Of a stretch of DNA of 63,367 nucleotides, positions 43,209 to 51,902 are shown one piece after another. This DNA comes from Eubacterium sp. (GTDB taxonomy: Bacteria > Bacillota > Clostridia > Lachnospirales > Lachnospiraceae). The position numbers were made by a program, and so were the translations under genes. Every line of letters begins with the position of its first letter. Position 1 is the stretch's first letter. Under the pieces are notes generated by a model. That model was not told the origin of the DNA, made no database searches, and worked only from the letters and a program-made list of their open reading frames with translations. The DNA lies in NCBI GenBank assembly GCA_022764165.1, contig JALERM010000177.1, forward strand, positions 1 through 63,367, written 5' to 3'.

Positions 43209-44003
43209 TCAAACATTCCTGGATTTTTCAACACATGCTTTAACCGCTTCAAACACTGCACTCCGCAGCCCTTTTTCTTCAAGGACACGGACTGCTTCAA
43301 TCGTAGTTCCTTTCGGAGAACATACCATATCTTTCAATTCACCAGGATGTTTCCCCGTTTCGAGCACCATTTTGGCACTTCCCAAAACGGCCTGTGCTGC
43401 AAACCGATAGGCCTGAGCTCTCGGCATGCCTCCGGCAACCGCCGCATCAGCCATAGCCTCGATAAACATAAAAACGTACGCAGGAGAACTGCCGCTCACA
43501 CCGACGACCACATCTATTAACTCTTCTGTAACCATTTCAGTCTTTCCAAATCCTTGGAAAATCTCGCATACTAAATGCAAATCTTGATCTGTGACATGGG
43601 AGTTACCACAGATACAACTCATAGCTTCTCCCACAAGCGCCGGTGTATTTGGCATAGTACGAACGATTTTTAAAGGTGAACCAAAGACATTTTGCAGCCA
43701 GTCCAAAGTCTTTCCTGGCGCTATAGATACAATAATGGTATCTTTTTTTACACTTCTTCTAATCTCTGTGATAACCTCTTCATAATAGAAAGGTTTCACA
43801 GCGAGAACCAGCACATCGGCAAATTCAGTCACCTCTATATTTGAAGAAGCAAGGGCAATTCCCAGCTTTTCCCTTGAACGCTGGCGCGACTCCTCTGTCT
43901 TTGCGGAAGCCAGAATATCTTCCGGTGAGGCCACATGATTTTTAAGAATACCTCCAATCATTGCAGAGGCCATATTTCCACATCCGATAAAGCCAATCTT
44001 CAT
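43209..44003 (-). CDS. proC: Pyrroline-5-carboxylate reductase
   Basis: A 264-residue ProC: the NAD(P)-binding motif MKIGFIGCGNMASAMIGGIL at the N-terminus, VRTMPNTPALVGEAMSCI in the middle, and the C-terminal signature GELKDMVCSPKGTTIEAVRVLEEKG. Catalyses the last step of proline synthesis. GAGGTATAG RBS before the ATG. No operon partner. Confidence 0.96.
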   Translation of the reverse strand: MKIGFIGCGNMASAMIGGILKNHVASPEDILASAKTEESRQRSREKLGIALASSNIEVTEFADVLVLAVKPFYYEEVITEIRRSVKKDTIIVSIAPGKTLDWLQNVFGSPLKIVRTMPNTPALVGEAMSCICGNSHVTDQDLHLVCEIFQGFGKTEMVTEELIDVVVGVSGSSPAYVFMFIEAMADAAVAGGMPRAQAYRFAAQAVLGSAKMVLETGKHPGELKDMVCSPKGTTIEAVRVLEEKGLRSAVFEAVKACVEKSRNV

Positions 44004-44183
44004 ATCTATACCTCATTTCTATTATTTGGAAATGCAGTGCACGCCGGAAATCTCCGGAAGCACTGCATGCCAAATAGTCTTTTTCCTTATTATGAATGAA
44101 AGGAGAAAAAATCGCAAGAGAAACTCTTTGTTTTTTTCTGACACTATGGTATAATTTTTCTAAAATGAAGGGAGGGTTTTTCT

Positions 44184-44357
44184 ATGCTTACCTGTGATTA
44201 TACAGTCGTATCCATCGATGGCGATTACGCCAATCTGCAAAGAATCGACCAGCCGGACGAAGAACTGAAGCTGGTGGCCCGTGCACTTCTTCCCATGGAA
44301 ATTTATGAAGGCTGCACACTGCATTACGAAATGCTGCAATATGAGATGAAGCAATGA
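44184..44357 (+). CDS. Conserved small protein of 57 residues
   Basis: An ATG at 44184, seven bases after GGGAGGG, opens a frame reading MLTCDYTVVSIDGDYANLQR and ending YEMLQYEMKQ. A strong -10 (TGGTATAAT near 44146-44154) lies upstream. Small proteins of this type with the VVSIDGDYANLQRID core are, to my memory, common in Lachnospiraceae, function unknown. Real by codon pattern, promoter and RBS. Confidence 0.7.
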   Translation: MLTCDYTVVSIDGDYANLQRIDQPDEELKLVARALLPMEIYEGCTLHYEMLQYEMKQ

Positions 44358-44930
44358 TTACTTTTTCATTGCTTTTTCTGCATATTCCACAGTGACAAGA
44401 TTTTCATAATCAGCCCGCTTCTCCAGTTCCCCGGCGCTTTCCAGAATATCCTGCAAAAGTTCAAAACTATCCTTTTCAAAAACCAGATTCTCTTTCCATG
44501 TATCCTGCTGCTGATATCGCTCTACAATCTTTGTAATCGTTTCCAGATCATTTTCTTTAAACTGCGGCTTGATCACCTGGGCAATCTCTTCCGGTGTATG
44601 GGAGTTCACATAATCCACACCTTTCTGCAGCGCATCCGTGAACTTTTGAATAATTTCCGGATGTTGCTTCATATAACTGGTCTTTGCACTGTAGGAAGTA
44701 TACGGTACATAACCGGAATCAACACCCAGCGAAGCCACCACATAGCCAGCATTTTCATTCTCCAGTGCCGTGGCGGACGGTTCAAATTCCACCGTAAAAT
44801 CCCCCTGGCCTCCGGCAAATGCTGCGGCGGTAGATCCAAAATCAATACTTTGGTCGATTTCAAGATCTGTTGCCGGGTCAATATTATTTTTCTTTAGAAT
44901 ATACTCGAATACCATCTCCGGCATGCCACC
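44358..44930 (-). pseudogene. NMT1/THI5-like ABC substrate-binding lipoprotein, C-terminal part separated by the integrated element
   Basis: About 190 codons from GGMPEMVFEYILKKNNIDP to VEYAEKAMKK, including DFGSTAAAFAGGQGDFTVEFEPSATAL and GYVPYTSYSAKTSYMKQHPE, which are the substrate-contact and hinge region of SsuA/THI5/NMT1-like periplasmic-binding proteins. The N-terminal part lies at 59557-59994 on the same strand. Joining the two at the CACC core (44927-44930 and 59553-59556) restores the codons GGRKG-GMPEM without a shift. No start codon with RBS of its own; the recombinase frame overlaps its first codons. Confidence 0.88.
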
Positions 44931-46854
44931 TGTCGCACTCGTAACAATGTAAATATTCGTCTGATAGCTGTCTGGCAGTGGTTTCTGCAGGTAAATCCGG
45001 AAGAAAGTCTTGGATCAGGGCTGTGATTTCTTCCTTTGATTTCATAATGTTGTAAGGTTTTAATGGATTTTCTGTAGTTTCCAGAATCCCCAGCTCTTTC
45101 ATCAATTCGATATAAGGCAGGATGCTCTGCTTTGTCTTCTTAAATCCAAGAGCAGTGATATGCTCTGACAAGTATTTTGCAGAGGTATATCCACGATGAT
45201 CTTCTGTGATCAGTTTCATCACAACAGCGATAATGGTATTCTCCCGGCGATTCATATCATCGGCAGGACTGTAGTTAATCAGGTTGGATAATCCATATTT
45301 TAATATAATTTCCGGCATGCCGTTTTCATCCACATCAATATGGTCAATCAGCAGTTCAATATCTCTTCGGTCAAGAGTTCCTCCTGCGATGATCTTATCT
45401 ACCACATCCAGAGCATTTTTTAACTTATCCTTCACATCCGGTGTTTCAATAGCTGTTTCATCCAGTTCCGTGAGCTGCATTTCCAGACCATGAATCTGAG
45501 CCAGCAAATCCTTCTGCATCGAATCATAAGTCTCATTGATTAGTTCCTCATTCCCGGCAGCGACTGCCAGATCCTTTACTTTCTGTGTAAGAAGCACTTT
45601 CAATTGATTTTTGCGTTCACTGATTGCTGTATGAAGTTCCTGGCGTTTTTCTTCTATAGATTTCTTTTCTGCTTCAAAATCCTTTAAATCATAGGTGGCA
45701 ATTACTTCACATAGCGCATTCCGACACATCTTGATATAGGTGAGAACATCTTCCATCAGATCTTCTTCTTCGATCAGATGAGCTTTGGAGCAGTAGCTTT
45801 TCCCTTTGGTATTATAAGTAGTGCAAATATAATATTTCCGCTCCCTGCTAGAAGTCTTTCGTTTAATTGGTGTCAGGCGGCTTCCACAGTCCTTGCAAAA
45901 AAGACAGCTTCCAAATGGGTTTGGAATTTCTGAACCTAACCACTGTCCACGACTTCCACGATAATTTGTCCGGTTGCGTTTCTCCTTTAATTCCTGTACC
46001 AAAGAAAACGTAGCTTTATCAATGATTGCCGGATGATGATTTTCAAAGATGCACTGTTCTTCCTTCGGAACACGCTTGTCCTTGCCATGCACCGTATTTC
46101 TTGCCCGTTTCTTCAATCGAAATGTGCCTATATAAAAATCATTATCCAGAAGATCCTTCACCATGCTGTCCGTCCATTTTGTTGCAATGCTCCTTTTGGT
46201 CATACGTCCTTCTTCCAGTTCACGTTCATGGCGAACCATAGATGGAGTAGGAATTCCCTGATCGGTAAGGTAATTTGCAATTTTTCGATAACCAGAACCG
46301 GAGATATAAAGTTCATAAACCAGTTTAATGTTTTCTGCTTCCTGGGGGACGATTTCTAAAATCGTTTTATCCTTTTCATTCCGGCGATAGCCAAAGGGAG
46401 GCTGTGTCATCAAAGTACCTTCTTTTTGTCTGGCTCCGATGGCACGCTTGATTTTTTTACTGGTATCCTTTACATAACGTTCATTGAACCATGTCTTAAT
46501 TCCAATGGTATCGTCACTGGAATCCATAGAATCATAATTATCATCAATGACAATCAGATGCTTTCCACGTTCCTGAAATTCATCCAGAAGCAATAGAACC
46601 TTTGCGTTATGCCTGCCAAGACGAGAAAAATCCTTGACATATACCGTATCAATATCTTTATCCAGATCGGCCATCATTTGCTGAAATCCCGGTCTGTCAA
46701 AGATATAGCCGGAAATGTCATCATCTTCGTACCAACGATCAATGACTGCACCGTGATCAGCTGCATACTGGTTGATGATTAGTTTTTGATTTTCAATAGA
46801 AACATAGTTTTTATGATCATCATCTCTGGAGAGACGTACATAACCTGCATTCAT
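44884..46854 (-). CDS. Large serine recombinase of the integrated element; C-terminus completed by host DNA
   Basis: A 656-residue recombinase: resolvase domain with nucleophile Ser in YVRLSRDDD (residue 9) and FSRLGRH (about 85-91), recombinase domain (about 165-275, IANYLTDQGIPTPS...WTDSMVKDLLDNDFYIG), zinc ribbon CKDCGSRL...YYICTTYNTKGKSYCSKA (about 320-365), a long coiled coil (about 385-480), and an extra C-terminal helical domain. The last 14 residues (from the codon after CYECDR) are encoded by host DNA beyond the attachment core. In a circular element the same frame would instead run 33 codons into the other element end and stop at 59453. AAAGGATAG RBS before 46854. Confidence 0.93.
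   Translation of the reverse strand: MNAGYVRLSRDDDHKNYVSIENQKLIINQYAADHGAVIDRWYEDDDISGYIFDRPGFQQMMADLDKDIDTVYVKDFSRLGRHNAKVLLLLDEFQERGKHLIVIDDNYDSMDSSDDTIGIKTWFNERYVKDTSKKIKRAIGARQKEGTLMTQPPFGYRRNEKDKTILEIVPQEAENIKLVYELYISGSGYRKIANYLTDQGIPTPSMVRHERELEEGRMTKRSIATKWTDSMVKDLLDNDFYIGTFRLKKRARNTVHGKDKRVPKEEQCIFENHHPAIIDKATFSLVQELKEKRNRTNYRGSRGQWLGSEIPNPFGSCLFCKDCGSRLTPIKRKTSSRERKYYICTTYNTKGKSYCSKAHLIEEEDLMEDVLTYIKMCRNALCEVIATYDLKDFEAEKKSIEEKRQELHTAISERKNQLKVLLTQKVKDLAVAAGNEELINETYDSMQKDLLAQIHGLEMQLTELDETAIETPDVKDKLKNALDVVDKIIAGGTLDRRDIELLIDHIDVDENGMPEIILKYGLSNLINYSPADDMNRRENTIIAVVMKLITEDHRGYTSAKYLSEHITALGFKKTKQSILPYIELMKELGILETTENPLKPYNIMKSKEEITALIQDFLPDLPAETTARQLSDEYLHCYECDRWHAGDGIRVYSKEK
44927..44954. 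other. Attachment junction with recombinase-side arm
   Basis: Host codons end in CACC (44927-44930); the element arm follows (44931-44954, begins TGTCGCACTCGTAACAATGT). It lies inside the recombinase 3' coding region. Confidence 0.8.
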
Positions 46855-46943
46855 AATCTATCCTTTCTATTCATATGAAATAAATTTATAGGAATAATGT
46901 AATTATATAATATATCAGATTCCATGAGCTGTAAACAGAAAGT

Positions 46944-47138
46944 TTATGAAAGCGGACTGTTTTCTTCCCAGTGATTTTTCACTAACGCTTTTATTCCCGT
47001 ATGAATATCCTGATCTGGTTTTCCATCAAGGTATGTGACAACCCGAAAGCCAATTTTTGAAAAACGTTCTTTTTCAGCTTCAAATTCTTCCTGTGTGGAA
47101 AAATCATTTCGCCAAAGATAATAGGTTGGTTTCTTCAT
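46944..47138 (-). CDS. Small element-encoded protein, 64 residues
   Basis: Starts at 47138 (AAAGGATG RBS) and reads MKKPTYYLWRNDFSTQEEFE, then AEKERFSKIGFRVVTYLDGK, ending with HTGIKALVKNHW. Mixed alpha/beta, no signal or membrane segment. It lies 90 bp upstream of the recombinase on the same strand, the usual position of a small accessory or excision factor, but no family was recognised and it does not resemble a helix-turn-helix excisionase. Confidence 0.55.
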   Translation of the reverse strand: MKKPTYYLWRNDFSTQEEFEAEKERFSKIGFRVVTYLDGKPDQDIHTGIKALVKNHWEENSPLS

Positions 47139-47577
47139 GGTTATCACATCCTTTCTGTTCAGAATTTGGGCTCTTTTCAATCTATGCGGTATCAGCTTGT
47201 CAAGTGCATTTGACTTGAGTTCCTATTTCTTTCAGGCGGCTTATTGCCCACGGGAATTCCACCCCTCCGAGGTTCTCTCCAAGCTGCACTCATTGCCGGG
47301 GACGCTATTAACGCACGGACTGTGACTATGCAGGAGTATCATTATCTGTTACCTGAAAGAACGGTATTTTATTTTCAAGGTGCGTATCTGAGAATGAAAC
47401 TGTATATAGTTCCGTCTCCTGACAGTGGCATCATAGCACAACTTTTTTCAAAAACAGCGTTTCTTGCAGTTGGAGTAATTCTTCCTGTGTTCCATAAGAA
47501 AAAATTGCAAATCTGCAATTATACCAATTGACGCCAATACCGGCAGGGACTACAATTGTATTAGGGAGTTGATAACG
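47139..47577. promoter_or_regulatory. Divergent control region of the element
   Basis: No convincing gene in about 440 bp. Frames present here lack RBS and family features. Visible signals: an inverted repeat around CAAGTGCATTTG near 47198-47215, and AATTGCA-AATC-TGCAATT at 47504-47521, 56 bp before the XRE gene start, a good candidate operator for that repressor. Confidence 0.45.
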
Positions 47578-48396
47578 ATGGCGGAATTACCGGGAAATGT
47601 ACACGAGAAAATTGGCGATCTACGGATAGAAAAGGGCTTAACCAAAAAACAGGTAAGCGAAGACCTGGGGATACCAGCATCTCAGCTTACCAGAATAGAA
47701 AACGAAGATACTAAAAGTATTGGTCATGAGCTTGTAATTAAATTTGCTGATTACTTTGGAGTATCTACGGATTATTTACTTGGGAAAACAAGTGTCAGAG
47801 CTAAGAAAAATGTGGAATTGGATGAACTGGGTTTGTCTCATAAGGCTCTGGTCACTTTATTGTCCGGAAAGGTGAATATGCAGCTGCTTAGTCGGATTAT
47901 TGAGCATAAATTCTTTATTCCGCTCATGGATTATGCCGAAATTTACTTTGAAAGCGCACATGAGGAGGGGTTCCTGACGAGAAACAGCGTAATTGACCTA
48001 GCTACAACGGATATTTCAGAGTATATGAAAGCCAATCGTTCACAGGCAAATGATGGGCGAAAAGATATCCGGCATTTGAATGCACAAAAGGTCACCGGTA
48101 CAGAAGCAGATCTGGAAAAATTAAAATCACTGTTTCTTCGAATCATGAAAGATGTAAAAGAGGAATATGCTGAACCATCCACTGACATTTCCGGAGAAGA
48201 AATGCGTGAGCAGATTCAGAAGCTTCACGATGAAGCCATCGGTCAGAAAAAGAATCTGACAGAAGAATCCATGGCTGGAATTACAACACAAATGATTTCT
48301 TCTTTGGGATTGAGTGAGGAAAATATGCATGCATTTCAAGATTTGATGGTTAATATACTGAAAGATAGTAATAACAAAATGGAAAAGAAAGGGTGA
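47578..48396 (+). CDS. XRE-family repressor of the mobile element
   Basis: 272 residues. The N-terminal HTH_3 domain reads IGDLRIEKGLTKKQVSEDLGIPASQLTRIENEDTKSIG...DYFGVSTDYLLGKT (residues about 10-70). The long C-terminal part (about 85-270) is helical and partly coiled coil (EEMREQIQKLHDEAIGQKKN), with no recognised enzymatic domain. Start ATG at 47578 is supported by AGGGAG. It is divergent from the recombinase side and probably controls element genes. The DUF4258 gene follows 7 bp later, so the three plus-strand genes form one operon. Confidence 0.85.
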   Translation: MAELPGNVHEKIGDLRIEKGLTKKQVSEDLGIPASQLTRIENEDTKSIGHELVIKFADYFGVSTDYLLGKTSVRAKKNVELDELGLSHKALVTLLSGKVNMQLLSRIIEHKFFIPLMDYAEIYFESAHEEGFLTRNSVIDLATTDISEYMKANRSQANDGRKDIRHLNAQKVTGTEADLEKLKSLFLRIMKDVKEEYAEPSTDISGEEMREQIQKLHDEAIGQKKNLTEESMAGITTQMISSLGLSEENMHAFQDLMVNILKDSNNKMEKKG

Positions 48397-48403
48397 TATT
48401 TGG

Positions 48404-48718
48404 TTGGACTTAAAAATATATCAAACACTATGTGCAGATTCAAAAATCATCTGGACAAAGCATTGCTTAGAACGAATGCAGGAAAGAGATATCAGCAGAG
48501 CAGATGTAAAAAACGGGATTGCCACCGGGGAAATCATTGAAGAATATCCGGAAGATTATCCTAATCCAAGCTGCCTGATTTTTGGGTATACTGTAAATAA
48601 CCGAATTTTGCATATCGTTGCAGGTTGTGATAATATAAATATATACATCATAACGGCTTATTACCCAGACACAAAGAAATTTGAAAATGATCTGAAAACC
48701 AGAAGAAAGGGGAAATAA
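48404..48718 (+). CDS. DUF4258 protein, RelE/HigB-like toxin candidate
   Basis: 104 residues starting at a TTG (48404), with GGGTGAT just upstream. WTKHCLERMQERDISRADV near residue 18 and GYTVNNRILHIVAGC in the second half are typical of DUF4258 proteins (H-xx-RMxERxI motif), which are often paired with YgiT/MqsA-type antitoxins. It overlaps nothing and precedes the YgiT-type gene by 2 bp. Toxicity is inferred from family context. Confidence 0.75.
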   Translation: MDLKIYQTLCADSKIIWTKHCLERMQERDISRADVKNGIATGEIIEEYPEDYPNPSCLIFGYTVNNRILHIVAGCDNINIYIITAYYPDTKKFENDLKTRRKGK

Positions 48719-48720
48719 AT

Positions 48721-48948
48721 ATGTGTATGTTTTGTAAAAATACGACTACTATTCAGAGCACCACAACCCATGTTGTAAATTATAAAGACTGCATCATCGT
48801 AATCAAGAATGTTCCATGCCTTGAATGTGATCAGTGCGGCGAGAAATATTACACCGATGAGGTTGCTGAAAAGCTGGAAATCATTGTAAATATGGCGAAG
48901 AAGCTGATGCAGGAGATTGCGGTAATTGATTATACGCAGGCAGCGTAA
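48721..48948 (+). CDS. YgiT-type zinc-finger protein, antitoxin candidate
   Basis: 75 residues with two CxxC pairs (MCMFCKN near the start; CLECDQCGEKYYTDEVAEKLE in the middle), the signature of the N-terminal zinc-binding domain of MqsA-like antitoxins. The usual C-terminal XRE DNA-binding domain is absent; the XRE gene at the head of the operon could supply DNA binding. Immediately follows the DUF4258 gene. Confidence 0.78.
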   Translation: MCMFCKNTTTIQSTTTHVVNYKDCIIVIKNVPCLECDQCGEKYYTDEVAEKLEIIVNMAKKLMQEIAVIDYTQAA

Positions 48949-49012
48949 TCCAATATGCAATTAATACTCGGCTTACAGGTTTATTTGTCTGTTATATCAA
49001 TATATAAATAAT

Positions 49013-49770
49013 GCTGGATTATTCACGGCACAGCCGTGAAAGTGGCTGAAAGCCGCATAGTTACAGTGTTTTAACTGAATATTGCTTTTCACCTATCAAG
49101 TGAATGAAAAAAGAGCATCCATTTGTGGTAAAATTAAGGTGTCTAATCTCAAAAATATCAACAAAAGGAGCCCTTTATGAGTATTGTAAACACCTTACCA
49201 TTAGAAAGCGATATGAAGAAACTTTAAGCCAGTTCCTTACGATTGGCAGAATACATCGGAAGATAATTTACAGTATTCAGATGCCACAAGCTGTTATTCT
49301 GGATCTGGATTCCACGCTTCTTGATGCATACGGCAAACAGGAAGGCAGAGCCTTCAACTTCCATTATCAAAGCAATGATTATCATCCACTTGTCTGTTAT
49401 GATGGAGTGACCGGAGATCTGATAAAAATCCAACTTCGTGACGGAACACAATATTCCTGCACCGGAGTGGTTGACTTGCTACAGCCGATACTTAATGAAT
49501 ACCTGAATGATTATCCGAAAATCCGTATTCTGCTTCGTGGTGACAGCGGTTTTGCTACGCCTGACCGTTATAAGCAGTGCGAGGAAAATGGTACAAGCTA
49601 TGTGATTCGGCTGAAGGAGAATGGCATTCTCCTTGCAAAAGCATCCTGTCTTGTGGACGAGCTTGATGAGATCACCAGGGATAACAAAGTTGATTATGCG
49701 GTAGTTTATGGTGAATTCATGTACACATTTGTTGTAACAATCATGGATTCTTCATATTTTTCCCAAGGAC
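49013..49770 (+). mobile_element. IS1380-family element, degraded copy 1
   Basis: The left inverted repeat (GGATTATTCACGGCACAG) and about 150 bp of leader match copy 2 almost base for base. The transposase starts MSIVNTLPLE, then an internal deletion of about 100 codons and a frame change lead to RYEETLSQFLTIGRIHRKII and the DDE domain ILDLDSTLLDAYGKQEG...LLRGDSGFATPDRY. A second deletion joins YGEFM to YTFVVTIMDS, and the 3' end is lost near 49765. Inactive. Confidence 0.78.
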
Positions 49771-50130
49771 GCTCATTGGGATGGAATTTGTCAAGGGGTT
49801 TTTCCATTGTCAAAACAAAATTTCGGACATTTCCTGTTTGGCAGACCACTTGGTTCTGTTTCCGGCTGAAAGCATTCGCCCAGGGCAAAAAGCAGCAAAA
49901 CTTTTTCATTTTCCATGCTTGCTGTTGTCGATGGCCGCTGTGAAAAAGGAAAGAGGACTGTAGCATTTTGGGCTATCGTTCTCTTGACTGCATATCGGCA
50001 AAGGCGGATAAGACAGTGGGCGGCGGGGCGCATTAGTATATCATATTTCCCACCGTGATTCTATATTTGTTTCCTTTTATCACGAAGAAAAGAGAAAATC
50101 ACCGTTCATTTTTCTGTTCCCCTTCCGCTT
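49771..50130. other. Junction region downstream of IS copy 1
   Basis: No intact gene. A plus-strand frame ends SLDCISAKADKTVGGGAH (stop near 50036), which looks like the conserved tail of some mobile-element gene, but the parent was not identified. The remainder, 50040-50130, is the 3' flank of the MATE gene. Confidence 0.35.
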
Positions 50131-51468
50131 TTATTTCTCAGATTCTGTACCCGATTTACGATAGACAACGATGGCAATCATAGCGGTCAGGGCTTCTGCC
50201 ACCCAGAAGGCATGCCAGACGCCCACTGCTCCCAGCCATCTGCTCAGGAGAAAGGCCGCCGGAATGATGATCACCACATATCGGCAAAGGGAAATGAGCA
50301 GAGACTGCGTCCCCTTTCCCAATCCCTCCAAAGCACCTGCCGAGATGACGGAAACGGCGGAAACGACAAACCCTCCGCAGATGATACGCAGAGCGGCCTC
50401 GCCTGCATGGATTGTGTCCGCGGTTTTGGTAAACAGGCCCATCAACTGCCCCGGGAGTAATAGGCAGACAATGGTTCCGGCTATCATAATCACACTGCTC
50501 ATGCACAGGGCAACCTGATAGATCCGGAGGACCCGCTTGTGTTCCCCGGCGCCATAATTATACCCCATCAGGGGGCGCATCCCCTGTACGATCCCGTTGG
50601 CGGGAAGATAGAGGAACGTCTGTAATTTATAGTAAACGCCCAGCACAAGGATGTAAACCTCTGAATAAGCGGTCAATATCACATTCAAGGCGGAGATCAG
50701 AAAGGACGGCAGCGCCATGTTCAGCGTTCCGGGAATGCCAATGGAATAAAGCTTGAACAGGATGGCTTTCTCCGGTCTCATCCGTTTTCTCGTAATGGAT
50801 ACAGGAAGGGGGCGGGTCAGATAGACCGCCAAATAGATAATCAAAGTCAGCGCCTGCCCGATCCCGGTGGCAAGCGCCGCTCCTTCAATACCCATTTCCG
50901 GGAATGGGCCGATCCCGAAAATCAACATGGGATCAAGAACGATATTGGTTATGCAGCCGCACATCAAACTGATCATAGTCACTTTCATGCGGCCGACGGC
51001 CTGAAATATTTTTTCGAAAGTCATCCCAACAGCAATGACCAGAGAAAAAGAGAAAGCAACGTTGGAATAACGGATTCCCAGATCTACAATTTCTTCCGAA
51101 GCTGTGAACATGCGCAAAAAAGCGGGCATGATGGAGATGGAGCCTGCCAGCAGAGTAATGCCATGCAGGATTGTCATGACCATCCCCTGACTGGCTGCCC
51201 GATCTGCCGCATCCCGCTCCCCGGCGCCAAGAAACAGGGCAATCGCTGCATTGATGCCGATTCCAAAGCCTACTCCTACCGAGTTGATAAAATTCTGTAC
51301 CGGATATACGAGCGATAATGCTGTCATAGCGTTTTCGCTGATCTGCGCCACGAAAAAGCTGTCCACAATATTATAGAGGGAATTGACCATCATGGAAAGC
51401 ACCATGGGCAGTGACATAGACAGCATCAGCGGCAGTACCGGCTTTTCTTTCATAAAAGATTCATTCAT
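50131..51468 (-). CDS. MATE-family exporter (cargo)
   Basis: A complete 445-residue MATE protein: MLSMSLPMVLSMMVNSLYNIVDSFFVAQIS in the first helix pair and IGIPGTLNMALPSFLISALNVILTAYSE in the second half. In the cargo block of the integrated element, next to a GNAT gene that it overlaps by 8 bp. Could provide drug or metabolite export; substrate unknown. Higher GC than chromosomal MATE genes in this window. Confidence 0.88.
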   Translation of the reverse strand: MNESFMKEKPVLPLMLSMSLPMVLSMMVNSLYNIVDSFFVAQISENAMTALSLVYPVQNFINSVGVGFGIGINAAIALFLGAGERDAADRAASQGMVMTILHGITLLAGSISIMPAFLRMFTASEEIVDLGIRYSNVAFSFSLVIAVGMTFEKIFQAVGRMKVTMISLMCGCITNIVLDPMLIFGIGPFPEMGIEGAALATGIGQALTLIIYLAVYLTRPLPVSITRKRMRPEKAILFKLYSIGIPGTLNMALPSFLISALNVILTAYSEVYILVLGVYYKLQTFLYLPANGIVQGMRPLMGYNYGAGEHKRVLRIYQVALCMSSVIMIAGTIVCLLLPGQLMGLFTKTADTIHAGEAALRIICGGFVVSAVSVISAGALEGLGKGTQSLLISLCRYVVIIIPAAFLLSRWLGAVGVWHAFWVAEALTAMIAIVVYRKSGTESEK

Positions 51469-51880
51469 TCGTGATTGCCTCCGGTGTTTCTTTTCTCGTC
51501 ATAAAACAGATCGGATCTTTTCTGAAGCCAAAGGGTTCATAAAACCGTTCAGCCTCTTCCGTGATCAGCATTCCCAGCAGGGAACGGTATGTGTCTTCTG
51601 CCGTAATCGCCTTTAGGAGAGAGGTGCCCACACCCCTGTGCCGGAAATCTGCATCCACAACAACATCACAAATATAATACTGGGTGGCATAGTCTGTTAT
51701 CACTCTTGCAAATCCGATTTGTTTTCCGTCGGCGGTATAGGCTCCATAGCAGATAGAGTGTTTCCATGACTCCATAATTGCTTCTTTCTTTCTGTTGCAT
51801 GCCCATACGGTCTGTGATAGAAGGCGAAGTACGGTTTCTGTTTGCAGGGCATCAAGCCCTTTTTTAATCTGTATTTCCAT
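51461..51880 (-). CDS. GNAT-family N-acetyltransferase (cargo)
   Basis: 139 residues with the GNAT fold: QIGFARVITDYATQYYICDVVVDADFRHRGVGTSLLKAI carries motif A (HRGVGTSL, the acetyl-CoA pyrophosphate loop), and FYEPFGFRKDPICFMTRK is the C-terminal motif B. Substrate unknown. It lies between two MATE genes on the same strand, with short overlaps or gaps, so acetylation and export may be linked. Confidence 0.87.
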   Translation of the reverse strand: MEIQIKKGLDALQTETVLRLLSQTVWACNRKKEAIMESWKHSICYGAYTADGKQIGFARVITDYATQYYICDVVVDADFRHRGVGTSLLKAITAEDTYRSLLGMLITEEAERFYEPFGFRKDPICFMTRKETPEAITNE

Positions 51881-51902
51881 ATCGTCTCTCCTTTTCCTGT
51901 TC

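Noticed and set aside
46944-47138. Small protein upstream of the recombinase as an excisionase
   Set aside because: No helix-turn-helix or excisionase-like basic pattern; position alone is not enough.
47244-47531. 95-residue plus-strand frame before the XRE gene
   Set aside because: No RBS, odd composition, overlaps candidate operators; treated as non-coding.
49771-50130. SLDCISAKADKTVGGGAH tail as a complete small gene
   Set aside because: No start codon with RBS in this frame; only a C-terminal scrap can be claimed.
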